NCBI GenBank assembly: GCA_001931905.2
Contig: MSJI02000764.1
Location: 1 to 64,000 of the forward strand
DNA: 64,000 nucleotides
Reading direction: 5' to 3'
From: Cladosporium sp. IMV 00045
Lineage: Eukaryota; Ascomycota; Dothideomycetes; Cladosporiales; Cladosporiaceae
Shown here: positions 33,654-46,500 of the stretch, one piece after another
How the letters are laid out: each line of letters opens with the position of its first letter
Position numbering within the stretch: position 1 is the stretch's first letter
Notes under the pieces: model-generated
What the model saw: only the letters and a program-made list of their open reading frames with translations
Databases searched by the model: none
Told to the model about the DNA's origin: nothing
Program-made: the position numbers and the translations under genes

Positions 33654-36600
33654 GGTGTTTGGGTTTGGGTTTTGGGCGTTGGGTTCCTGAACCTGTCACG
33701 CGAAGAGGTGCAGATTGTATCGGCTGCAAGGCTAGGTACGAGAGGTGAGGTAGACAGGCTTATCGGCCATTGAGCCGTGGGATCGGCTTGTTGGTGACAG
33801 GAGGATTAATTTAGCGAGGAGACAAGAGGGAAAAAGAAAAGAATTCGACCTATCGTTTGTTTGGGGGCGAAAAAGAAAAATCACAAGGTCATCTGCAACA
33901 TTGAAAGGTGCTTGTTTTCGATTGATCGATATCGCGATTGATGCAACCCCCACGATCGGTGATTCTGCAACTCGCAGACTTTTTGAGGATTCGATTAAAC
34001 GAAGACGATTCACGAGACGAGATAGACATTTTCCCGAGCACGAGGTCACGGCTCATGGGCGAGCAAGAAACTAACCATGAAAAACCAAGAATCGCATGGC
34101 CATCGCAGAGATCGATGAGATCGGATGTTTCTCACGTAAAGGTGTTTGCAGATCCTCCGCCTTTCCCCAGGATTGCGAGGAGTTTTGGGTTTGGGAGTTT
34201 CCTCTCTTTCGAGATGGGAATATAACGGGCGTAGGATGATTATGGCGTCAGAGGTAGATTGCGCAGAGCAATTCAGAGCGCATGAGACATCGTTCTCTTC
34301 TTCTCGTCATGCGATGCATTCTCGTCTTGCGCCTCCGGCCAGCACATCTTGATTGAAGGTGGTACACCGCCGGAAGGAAGGACGGGAAAAGGATGCAGCG
34401 TTGCACACGGAAAATGAATGCGCACTGCAGCCTAAAGCTGAACAAGCAATTCGGCAAATTGGATCGAGAAACGAGAATCACACCAAACAGAGTACCTCCC
34501 ACCTCAGGTAGGCAGGAAGACGGACGGCAATCCCGTTTGCTTTGTTTTGCCGCACTGGTATTTCTCCGTTCCACCGGCTGCTGAAGTTAGCCGCCGTGTT
34601 GTGTGGCAGATGACTCAAAAGAAAAATCCTTGTCGTTCGTCTCCCCGTTCCTGAATCCTGGTCAAAATCCGTTTTGACAGCGCATCAATCGTCGTCAGCC
34701 ACTCTTGCGCAGGGCTTCCCGCGAGATCACCTGCACCTGACGACCTGGGTTGGACTGTCGTACAGGCTGTGTTGGATTTTCGTTTGGGGCCTGAATTTGA
34801 CCGACTGACCGCTTTCTCTAGCTTGAGCTGATCTTCCCACGGGCTTGTTTGACGGGCTGTCCGGCCGGCTTCACGGACGCGACGGAGCGATGCAGAAAAA
34901 GTGATGGATGCCTAGACACAGTAGTAGGACTGTAGGAGTTCCTTTCCGATCGCTGCTCCGCCTCTCGCTCGACTTTGTCCCGCGGCCTATTTGTGGGCTT
35001 GTCGTTCCTTCTGGAACCCTGTGCCTGGCCCCCGTGACACTGACTGTGGAGAAGATTGCGGAGTGCGTTGTCAGGGTACTCCCTAAGTCTCTCGCTATTC
35101 CGTCTGGCCATCCGAGCACATCATCCTCTACTAATAGGAGAAAGCCGTTTCATCCTAGTTGGCTCTGGAAGCGCTTGTGAAAATCCTCGGCAGTCGTCAA
35201 TTCCAGTGGCAATTGACCATGTCTCGTGACGAGGAGCAGGCCTGCTGGCGATACTTCCCTGCGCAGGCCAGCTGGGCAATAACACATGACAAAAGATCAC
35301 GAGATTGTAAAACCAAACGGACGCCCCATGTGACGTACGCGGATCAGCCTTGGGAGGGCCAGCATGCTCCGCCCCTGGTAGAACATGCCTAATATCGTAA
35401 GAGCAAATTGCCTCTCACCGTTGATCTCCTCTCCACCTGACGGCTGGCCACGGTATACTCTGAGCATAAAGAAGCCATGATGACTTGCGTTAGGTTCGCA
35501 AGAAAAGCAAGGCCTTTCCACCGAGAACTGCGCGAACCCAAACCTTCACGTCGGAAGTTGAGCGAAAGCCTTTTCTCATCTCTGGTCGGCTCTCACCCAG
35601 AGCAAGGCCAAGCTTCGTCCTGCATGCATGGGTCCGGCTCGCGTATGTACCCATCCGCATCACGCGGGTGCCCGCATGGAAGAAGGATGAGAGGAGTACG
35701 TACCCTCACGAAAACAGGTCGGATCTGCTCCTCCACCTGTGCCACCCTCCGCTGTGCTCTCCGTGGCTGCCAGGCTGCGTGGGATGACCAGCCCCAGGAT
35801 CTCCCTGTCCCTGGCGGACCTGCGTCATGCAAGCGAAGCAGAGAAGCGAGACGATTGACGCCCCCTCCGCATTCCCCGATCTCTAGCGCGAGTTTGCCCA
35901 TGGGCGCAAGCAGCGCGGTGTGCCCTCTACCACGCGCGTGAGTGTGTGCTCGACCACGGCGCTGGGTGATGGAAACAGAGACATGTTTGTTCGCTGGCAC
36001 GGAACGGATGCGGACGCGGGGGATGTGGTGGTGACGGACTCTGCACATTGCTTGGCCTTGTCCGCGACTCCACGACGCTGAATCGATACCGCTGGATGGA
36101 CGAGAAAAGCAAGTCTGGTCACCTGCTGCATCCTCGTGCGACCTTTGGCCATTATCATTCGGCTATGGTCGCACGGGTTTTGGATGTGTATGAGCGGCCG
36201 CGCTCTTCTGATAGCCGCCACCGCGGCTATTGTACCAGACTCGCTATCAATCGCCGCCGTGTCGGTACCGAGGATGCGGACGTTGGTGAGCGCCTTGCAT
36301 GCGCGGAGGATTTGTTTTGCCGGCTAAATTGCAGGTGATGGGTGGCTGCGTGACGCATCTAGATCTGTCTACAGTAGTTGATGTTTCCAATACCGCCTCG
36401 CCTACGCTGCTGTACAGAAGAGCGGTCGGTCGGGTGCCCACAGGCGGTCGGTCAGTCACTTGGGTCAATCGCTCGATTGCTTGCTCGTACAGGAGAAGTA
36501 TGTCGTTTGCGGCCGCACGCGGCCAGCCTTTGTGGTACGAAGACAACCCTTCCACAAAGCACGCCTCGCATGCAAGCCAGACAGACTCATACGTGCATGG

Positions 36601-39600
36601 CCCGCGGATGACACGAAACGACCATACTCCATCTATCCCTTGTAATTGCATGCCTGTCATCCACATGTCCCAATGTAAGACTTCGCGTTGGGCGACGGGC
36701 GTTCATGGGTTTCTCCCCCAGCTTTTCTCCTCCACCCTCCACATCCACAGCCCGGCAGACCCTCTGCAATAACAATATCGACTTGCGGCTCACCGTCTGT
36801 CCACTCGCGTCCCAAACCAGCAGCATGCGTCTCAGTCGATCAAACGACTCGTAAACCCAGGCGGGGAGCGCGGGAGCCAGACTCTATCTCACATCCCGGC
36901 AGGTTCAATTAATATTCTAATGCCGCGGTGCTCTCTCCGTCATTTGTACATCTGTGACGTGCCGAACCTGGGAACAAAGCGGTATATGTGGCTGACGCTG
37001 TTGCCCATTCGGATCACAGAGTGCCATACTCGCGCCTGTGATTCGCACACACATACGGTGGTGTCTGCCCAAACGCAATCTCGCGGGCGGAACTGCCGAC
37101 ATGCCGTGTTACAGAGTGCCACCCACGTCTCCACCGCTTTTGCTACTGTCTACTACCACATACTAACGCGTGTGATTGCTGTTGGACGACGTTCTTTCGG
37201 GCTGAAAGGTGGCCAGAGATAACATCGTACCAACCACACTGCTAGCGTGGGACATTCTTTCGTCCACAATTGGAGAAAGGAACATGTTGGCTGGGCCCAG
37301 TTTGTTGCTAAATGTATCAAATCCCACGCACCTGGATATGCGCGGACTTCACGCATCCCACCCACGTCGCGGGACTGAGATCCCACGCTCTGAGCTGCAC
37401 GTCGATAAGTCAGGACGTCGAAAAGTGATAGATACGCGGGCTTTTGGGTTGGAGATCTGTCGCATTGTTCATGGTTTGGACGGTCTGATCGATCAATGCG
37501 TGGGTGACTGCTACGTGTGAGCGTGGAGGTGACAGTGGCTCATGTTGTCACGAATCAGCCACCTATCTCATTTCACAACGAGTTGGTCTCTTGGGAATGG
37601 AATTTGGAATCATATCGATAATCGACAACGCGCTCATATCGATCGCATCGGCATACCGAACCAACTTCCCTTTGCCGAACCCAAGTACCGCTCCAGGAGA
37701 CCAAACAAAAAACTACCACGCATATCAAGAATCGTCATAACACACCGGATCGTTACGCCGCTCCTTCTAAGGAACGGAACGGCCGCCCAATCGCCCGGGG
37801 TAGAAACGCAACTCCACGAATCCAAGCCAATATCAAAATCTCACATATAGGGCCCAAATTCCCCCCAAATCACAGCAGACGTTCGCGCCGCACTCTCCCC
37901 GAACGAACACCGGGTTTCGCTTGCTTCCTTCTTCTGCAGGATCCAATCGTTCGGGTTAAGTTCCAAGTCCCAAACGACGAATTCGATCCATCATATAGTG
38001 ACACTCACCCCTGCCGTTTGAAACGGTCCCGTCTCTTCCCCGCTGCGAGATCTGGCTCCCCTGCTGTATATGTTCTGCAGTCTTATTGCTGGGTTTGAGA
38101 TATACTTTTTTGTCTTCTCCAAATTACCGATTAACCTGCGCAAGTCGGGAGAGTTGGAAACCGGAACGTCGGATTTGTGCGCTAAGTGTCTACTTTATCT
38201 CGTTTCTGGTACGCGCTTGCACCTACATGGTGCTGTTTGGGGAAGTGCTTGCATCACCTATCTATATGGTAGGACTGGCGAGATTGCAATGTTCGGTACG
38301 CGATCTGTTTCGTTTGGTCGGGTCTTGATTGACCGATCCTGGAATCCCCGTCTTTTGGGTCGATGGTCATCGATCGTGAACGTTTTGATTTTCATCTTTT
38401 GGACAACTTGTCACATGGCGTGTTGTTTGAGACAAGTGGTCTGGTCTGGCGCACGGCTGGGGAGGTCGGGTGGTTTGATGTCGTCGTCGTGGGCTAGATG
38501 AACGGGCTTTTGGTTCGGACATTACTCGCGTTTGTTCTTCTTGCTATGGGGTCTTGTGATTCTCCACGGTAAGGAGGGCTAGTTGAACATGTTGTCGGGT
38601 GCTCACGGCTGATGGGTGCTCTCTTTCGTTTCCGAGTATGTCCGATAGATATCGACTTCATCTTGGACGGCGAGTCTTCATGAACGCACTGTGTTGAACT
38701 GGTGATTCGATAGATTGAGCAGTGACCGACCTTATTTGGGTAGGGTGGTTTGTGTTAAGCTAGGTATGCTATCATCAATCCTTCCGAGACTGTACTGCGA
38801 GGAATATGATTCTCAGAGGACAAGTTCAAGATTTGGAGATTGATTCCAATCCGTTTCTAAACAGAGTGTATCCTCTCGTCTCGTTGGAATAGAAATCAGT
38901 GGGTTCGTGTACACCAATACTACCAAGAAACTCCGAGGCTGAAGGAACAACAATGCAATTCTATCGCCTGGTTCCAATCTAAGGGACAAGACTACTGCCT
39001 ACAAGTTTGAGATGCATCTTCGCACGCCATTCGATTAGCCAAGGCAGGTGTAAGAGTCATCTCCATGGTTCTACTTCGCTCATTTCGAGAAATCACAGTA
39101 TCCGGGACTCCTTCAAGCTGTCTTTTGACGACACCGCTGATTGGACATAGATAGCAGCATGCAAGATCGATCCAGGCTCAATCCATCCGACCTTGCACGA
39201 ATTGTGTGATCGAGCTTTTGCAAGACATAAGAACAGAACCGACGACTCGATCGAGGGAGAGCAGCACGATTTCCTCGGAACCGATGTCACTACATCATGA
39301 GACTCACTTCGGCAAATCAGCAATTGTCTGCAGAAGATTGTTTCCCTTCCGGCACTCGCACAAGTATTCTTTGCGTCCTGACAGAGGGACAACGATTACA
39401 ATGACGCTTTCAGTTCGGTCGATATTCGCGCGTCAGGACTTCGCTTTTGGTAATCTTATCCAAACGAACCAAGACCGTCTGTTCTAGCCGGGATGTACTC
39501 ACTTGGCTTTAGAACCAGGTCTTGTTGACCACGTTATCGCAGTGCAGCAGTGATGACGATTAGTGGATATACAACAACGACAGAGACATCCATCGCGGGT

Positions 39601-40497
39601 ACTACGTTGTACTGCAGCGATCAAGGGCAACATCATATATCTAAGGCGAGCAGCGATGTAGGATGAGGCGTCTATTCCAAGTTGCGTGAAGGCAAGCATC
39701 CCTTCGCCGCCGATTCGGAACTCGAAGGGAACATCGACGCAAATACACGTACAGGAAAAGAAAGACAATGGGCCGATGAAGACTGCGTTCTATCATGTAC
39801 ACCTGACTGAACATTGGAAAGGTCGCGATGATCAGGTTCATATCCCAAGCTCAACGCGATCCGTATCGAATGTCATCTGATGTCTCTCCCCTCACAGCAT
39901 TCGTATTGATGTCACACATAACAGCCCTTCCCTTTCGTCATCCCAGCTGTCTTCAACGGGACAAGTCCCAGCACACACTTAATATCAAGTATCATCAAAC
40001 AGACAGAGATGCACATCAGGATAACAAGAGAACGCAGCCGCAAAGAACCAGATTAAGACATTAGAGCAGACTGGATCGAACGGATACAATATCACAGCGA
40101 AGCGACTGGCACACAAGATTCCTCTTCAGATAGGCCTTCCGCCCTTACTTCTTGGAAGACCGAACAATCCAACACCACGCTCAAACGGAAAAACTCGACC
40201 TGTTTGAGAGACGTGTTCGGAAAGTCCTCAACAGCCCACGTAAGCAGGCAATCGATGAAGGATGCTTCACGATCCCAACACCTTTCTGTTTCATTGCTTG
40301 TAATTTGCTTATAATCGGAGGAAAAGAAGTGAGGATACTACTAATGACTAGAGAATAGAGCAAAGGTCACAGAAACGCACCCTCCATCAACCCTACACGC
40401 TCATTTTCGACGAACACCTAACAACATACATGGGTAGACAAGCATACATACATGTACCCTACCATTCTGAACCCAAGCTCACACTTCTTCCCCCCCC
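30208..40497. repeat. Copy A of a ~10 kb gene-free segment
   Basis: This segment is collinear with 40518-~50400. Matching starts exactly at GTGCGCCGGGCTAG (30208 and 40518), with only a few mismatches over the first ~100 bases, and continues to the far end with rising divergence and many indels. ORFs present here are mostly broken, shifted or differently bounded in the other copy, and differences inside shared ORFs are mainly amino-acid-changing, so the segment does not look coding. It ends in a run of seven C at the N gap. Confidence 0.85.
33605..33652. repeat. (GT)24 microsatellite, length-variable between copies
   Basis: Forty-eight bases of uninterrupted GT in copy A. The matching place in copy B (about 43855-43881) is a short interrupted run (GTGTGTGAGTGTGTGAGTG). 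Confidence 0.9.
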
Positions 40498-40517
40498 NNN
40501 NNNNNNNNNNNNNNNNN
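40498..40517. other. Assembly gap (20 N)
   Basis: Exactly 20 N, preceded by CCCCCCC. The sequence after it restarts at the equivalent of 30208, so this is a scaffold join rather than a sized gap. Confidence 0.97.
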
Positions 40518-43500
40518 GTGCGCCGGGCTAGTCTGGGTTCAGGGCGCCATAGCCAGACACTACCACTACCCTAGCCGCTCTCTCTTCCCGGCATATTACT
40601 GTGTCGTTATGTGCCCTCGGGTCGGGTTATGGCATGGGATGGGCGGGTGGGTGGACGGATGGATTGGATGATGGGTGTGCGTGGACGTGACATGTCATGT
40701 CCCATGTTCATGTCATGGCATCTTCGTCTATCTGTCTCTGTTTGTCTGTCTGTCTGTCTGTCTGCCTTCCACGTCCCTGCTTTTCCCTACCTATCCTATC
40801 TTTGTCTGCTGTAGATCACAACCAACTCCCCCATACTAGCATTGTCTCCCATGTCTCCCACTCTGGCAGTCCGGGCCAGACACATCTCCGTCTTGCTACA
40901 TGTCATGTTCACCAACTACTGCATCGTCCGGTATGCCTTCACCCGCTTATAGCCAAAACAACCAACACAGCCCATGACTCTCCCTCCATTCGGCCCTCCC
41001 AAGATCCCCTGATTCTCGCCCGTTCGCGATTGAGGCAAACGAGCCTCCGCCGTTGTTTCGACTCCAGCTCCCCGGACAACACCATGCCCTCGTTTGTCAC
41101 TTGCTGCGTTCTCGCCCTACTTAGCCTGTCGAATCACACTGCCCTGTCACCACTATAGCTTATTCATTCTCCTCTTCCCTATCCCATGCCCAACCGCGGC
41201 CCCTCCGTGCCTATACCGTCCTGCATTGATTTGAGTCAGTGGTTATACCACACCGTACAGCCACGGCCGCAGACCCTCCCAGACAGATCATTCACCCTGT
41301 GCCCTGCCTGCCTGACTGACTCCTCCTGCTGCGCATCATCAATCACCCGCACTACTGCTGTACAGCGCATAACATACCCTCAACTAGATCCTTCAGCAGC
41401 ATCACCATCCATCCTGTACTACGACCATCAAACCCGCTGACCTCGATCCTCGGCCTCAGCCGGGCGGCCCAGCGAAAACCACAGGCCCAAGGTTATGTCA
41501 CAGGGCTCCGCTTCTGCGTCTTCCCGCCCATATCGCCACACCAACCTAACCGCTCCTACTCCGGCGTGGAGACACACAGTCCACCAAACCAAGAACCCCG
41601 ATGTTTTGAGGAGGAGCGAAAAGGGCCGCGCCACCAGCCCAGGCGTGCCAGAATCCCAGACGCCACGACTCGTCAACAGCATCGGCGGTCAGTGGGCCCT
41701 GGCCTTCCCCTAAATTGACCCGAGGCCGTTTTCGTTTTTCCAGAACTTCTACGCTCGTCTGGCAGCCTGGAGTGCCTGGATGGCCATGCGATTTCTTCCG
41801 TCCACCGCCTTGTTTCTTTCTTTCTAGCTGCCGCACGTTCGGCTCCTAGGATCGCTCTCCCGCCCGCGCCTTTGGTAACTAGGGGGACGGAACGGTCATG
41901 TCAGGGCCTACCGACTTGCTACTCATCGTCTTCTCACGCTCGCTGTATTAGTCTGGTGATGTGCATGTTACTACAGTACTGTATAGTAGTGAAAATCCTC
42001 CCAACCCCCCCCCCCCCTGTAAGGAAACACCAACACCCAACAACAGCGCACCGCTCGCGCCGCTCCCCTCCCTTCCCTGCCGGCATGTGCAACTGCGGTA
42101 CCGTGAAGGGGTGTGGAAGCACAGGAATGGGCGAAGGAGGATGACTACCACCGTTGGTACCTCCCATGAGAGTACATGCAGTGGGCATAAATAACACATG
42201 AAAGTTGTACATGACATGACATGACCTGACATTACATTACTTTTCGCAAGCCACCACGCAGGGCTGTGAAGAAAAGCGAAAAGCCGCTGACTCCATGCCC
42301 ATGCGCCTTGCCCTGATTGATTGCGGTAGTAGAAACAGAACAGCGAGGCCCAACGAACAAAGACAACGTGCGTGCCGTTTCGCGTCAGCCAGCATCCTGC
42401 ATGGAGACTTGATCAAGTACCTTTTCCGTAATTAACTGATGAAGATTGCCGGGACGCCCGACCCCCTCGTCAGCCGGACGCCTCGCATCTGCGCCTCTTC
42501 GCTGGCAGGACCTATTCCTCTCCCTACTAAATTACCTAGGTATCGAGACGAGAACAGCACAGCAAAGCAAAGCAAAGTCATCTGCCCACGCCTCTTTCGA
42601 CCTGTGAGTCTCAGGTGCGCGTCTCCTTGTGCGAGGGGAAACATCAGACGCCACATTATCACTCCCCTTACCTTGACTCCACTCTTGCTTTACCTACCTA
42701 GGCATCCATCCATTCCCATGTGCGCTGGCTTGTGAAATGCGCCAGCTCGCATCAGATGCCGGTCGTCCAGTCCAGCTGGTATACTGGCTGGACGCACCAA
42801 CAACACGCGCTGAACGTTTCTTCCAAACCGCGGCCTCGGTCGCATGGTCATTCTTGTCATTCTTGTTCACTGTCATGAGCCACCACCGTCCGGCTGGCCA
42901 GGGCCGTTGGTTTCTCCATCAGGAACCTCACCCCGTCCATGCCATCCATGTTTCGCGAAAGCGTCTCGCCCAGCAAGTGAGGCCCAGGAGCCGCGGAGAG
43001 CTTGGCCATGATCTGATCATTCTCAAGGATTTAGAATTCTACCGGCGCGGCGCATTCGCGGCCCTTCCTTCTCTGTCCGCGAGGCACGTGGCGAAGCTGG
43101 CACGCTTCGGAGGCTTTTCCCACATCAGACTTGTGTCCTCCACGCGCACAACCCAATTCGCCTCGAAGAGTCAAAAAAAGACGAGGAGACGTGAAACTCT
43201 CGAGAAACCTTCGCTTACTCGGCAGGAATTCGAGCAAGGCTGGGAAGTTTTGAGGGAAGCTGGGCAGATATCCGCAAATGGAACATTACCCCAAACTGCA
43301 CATAGATTCTCCGACCGACTCTGCTCACCCGAGCTGTGGCTCAGCGCAAACCTATTCATCGGAAGTCTCTCGAGACGAGAACTTCACCACCAGATAGGAG
43401 GTAGAAAAACACCGACTGACACATAGCCTTAGAATCGCCCCCGGGGCGAAGCCAGGTCACATGGAGAAGGAGATTCTTCGCCATTTCTCCGTCTTTTTCG

Positions 43501-46500
43501 CGTGATATTTGCCCATTAGCAATGTTTTGTCCATGTGGCCACAAAAAAGACCAGAGCTTTTGCCCGCGATTCAACCGGAGCCAAAGGGCGAGGCTCAACC
43601 TACAGCCTTCTACCCGCTTTCGCGCGCGCGGCCGCCGACGTGGGGAATGCGAGCAAGGCTGAGCCTCGCCCGAGAGTGCGGGTTACTACCTTACTGGGTG
43701 AGTAGTGACTGGCAGAGAGGCTGGTATACATCTCAGGCACGCGCGCGCGCGCACACATCCATAGGGCGGTTGCAACGACGAGAGACAATCTGCGCTGGGC
43801 GTCTGCCCACGCGGGCGCCTGCTTTTGCTAGCCTGGGTAGCGGCTATGCTGCGGTGTGTGAGTGTGTGAGTGTGTGTGTGTTGGTGTTTGGGTTTGGGTT
43901 TTGGGCGTTGGGTTCCTGAACGTGTCACGCGAAGAGGTGCATACATCAGGTAGTGTAGACTACGGGCTGCAAGGCTAGGTACGGTAGATAGGCTTATCGG
44001 CCATTGAGCCGTGGGATCGGTTTTGTTGCGACAGGAGGATTAAGTTGGCGAGAGAACAAGAGGGGGAAAAGGAAAAATTCGACCTATCGTTTGTTTGGGG
44101 GCGAAAAAAAGAAAAGTCTGTGGTCATCTGCGACAATTAAATGTGCTTGTTTTCGATTGATCGATATCGCAACGATGCAACCCCTCACGATCGGTGGTTC
44201 TTTCATCCCGCAGACTTTTTGACGCCCGATTAAACGACAACGATGCACGAGACGGACGGCAGAATGAATATTTTCAGAGCACGAGGCTACGGCTCATGGG
44301 CACGCAAGGCTCTAGCATGAAAAACCACATGGCCATCGCAGAGATCGATGAGATCGAATGTTTCTCACGTAAAGGTGTTTGCAGATCCTCCGCCTTCTCC
44401 CCAGGATTGCGAGGTGTTTTGGGTTTTGGAGTTTCCTCTCTTTCGAGATGGGAATATAACGGGCGTAGGGTGATGGTCATGATGATGTCGTCAGAGGTAG
44501 ATTAGCGGAGCAATTCACAGCGCATGAGACATCGTTTCCTTCTTCTTGTCAGGCGATTCAATTCTCGTCTGCGCCTTCTGCCAGCACATCTTGATTGAAG
44601 GTGACACACCGCCGGAAGGAAGGACGGGAAAGGGAAGGGAAAAGGACACAAGGTAGCACACGGAAAATGAATGCGCACTGCAGCCTAAAGCTGATCAAGC
44701 AATTCGGCAGATTGGATCGAGAAACGAGAATCAACCAGACAGAGTACCTGCGAAGGAAGACGGACGGCAATCCCGTTTGCTTTGTTTTGCCGCCCTGGTA
44801 TTTCTCCGTTCCACCGGCTGCTGAAGTTAGCCGCGCTGTGTTGAGTGGCAGATGACTCAAAAGAAAATCCTTGTCGTTCGTCTCTCCCCGTTCCTGAATC
44901 CTGGTCAGAATCCCATTTTGACAGCGCATCAATCGTCGTCAGCCACTCTTGCGCAGGGCTTCCCGCAAGATCACCTGCACCTGACGACCTGCGTTGGACT
45001 GTCGTACAGGCTGTGTTGGATTTTCGTTTGGGGCCTGAATTTGACCGACTGACCGCAAACCCTAGCTGATCTCTTCCCACGGCTGTTCGACGGGCTGTCC
45101 GGCCGGCTTCACGGACGCGACGGAGTGATGCAGAAAAAGTGATGGATGCCTAGGCACAGTAGTAGGAGGAGGAGTTCTTTTCCGATCGCTGCTCCGCCTC
45201 TCGCTCGACTTTGTCCCGCGGCCTATTTGTGGGCTTGTCGTTCCTTCTGGAACCCTGTGCCTGGCCCCCGTGACACTGACTGTGGAGAAGATTGCGGAGT
45301 GCGTTGTCAGGGTACCTCCTGAGTCTGTCGCTACTCCGAGCGCACTCTTCTCTCTACTAACTGGAGAAAGCCGTTCCAGTCCTAGTTGGCTCTGGAAGCG
45401 CTTGCGAAAATCCTCGGCAGTCGTCAAATCCAGTGGCGATTGACCATGTCTCGTGATGAGAAGCAGGCCTGCTGGCGATACTTTCCTGCGCAGGCCAGCT
45501 GGGCGATAACACATGACAAAAGATCACGAGATTGTAAAACCAAACGAACGCCCCATGTGACGTACGCGGATCAGCCTTGGGAGGGCCAGCATGCTCCGCC
45601 CCTGGTAGAAAATGCCTAATATCGTAAGAGCAAATTGCCTCTCACCGTTGATCCTCTCTCCACCTGACGGCTGGCCACGGTATACTCTGAGCATAAAGAA
45701 GCCATGATGACTTGCGTTAGGTTCGCAAGAAAGCAAGGCTTTTCCACCGAGAACTGCGCGAACCCAAACCTTCAAGTCGGAGTTCGAGCGAAAGCCTTTT
45801 CTCATCTCTGGTCGGCTCTCACCCAGAGCAAGGCCAAGCTTCTTCCTGCATGCCTGGGTCCGGCTCGCATATGTACCCATCCGCATCACGCGGGTGCCCG
45901 CATGGAAGAAGGATGAGAGGAGTACGTACCCTCACGAAAACAGGTCGGATCTGCTCCTCCACCTGTCCCACCCACCGCCGTGCTCTGCGTGGCTGCGTGG
46001 ATGACCAGCCCCAGGATCTCCCTGTCCCTGGCGGACCTGCGTCATGCAAGCGAAGCAGAGAAGCGAGACGATTGACGCCCCCTCCGCATTCCCCGATCTC
46101 TAGCGCGGGTCTGCCCATGGGCGCAAGCAGCGCGGTGTGCCCTCCACCGCGCGCGTGAGGGTGTGCTCGACCACGGCGCTGGGTGATGGAAACAGAGACA
46201 TGTTTGTTCGCTGGCACGGAACGGATGCGGACGTGGGGGATGTGGTGGTGACGGACTCTGCACATTCCTTGGCCTTGTCCGCGATTCCACGACGCTGAAT
46301 CGATATCACTGGATGGGGACGAGAAAAGCAAGTTTGGTCACCTGCTGCTTCCTCGTGCGACCTCTGGCCGTTCTCATTCGGCTATGGTCGCACGGGTTTT
46401 GGATGTGTATGAGCGGCCGCTCTTCTGATAGCCGCCACACCGCGGCTATTGTACCAGACTCGCTATCAATCGCCGCCGTGTCGGTACCGAGGATGCGGAC

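Noticed and set aside
33653..33690. TTTGGGTTTGGGTTTTGGGC run suggesting interstitial telomere
   Set aside because: The units are TTTGGG/TTTTGGG, not the TTAGGG of filamentous ascomycetes. Only about three irregular units, continuing from the GT microsatellite.
35159..35392. 77-codon plus-strand ORF present in both versions (also 45386-45619) without indels
   Set aside because: It opens on TTG, and of about nine base differences between copies at least five change the amino acid. That is no sign of protein-level constraint.
35593..36048. 151-codon minus-strand ORF also open in the other version (45819-46331)
   Set aside because: It differs by an in-frame deletion, which looked promising, but most substitutions are non-synonymous and no domain is recognisable. 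The sequence is simply well conserved in general here.
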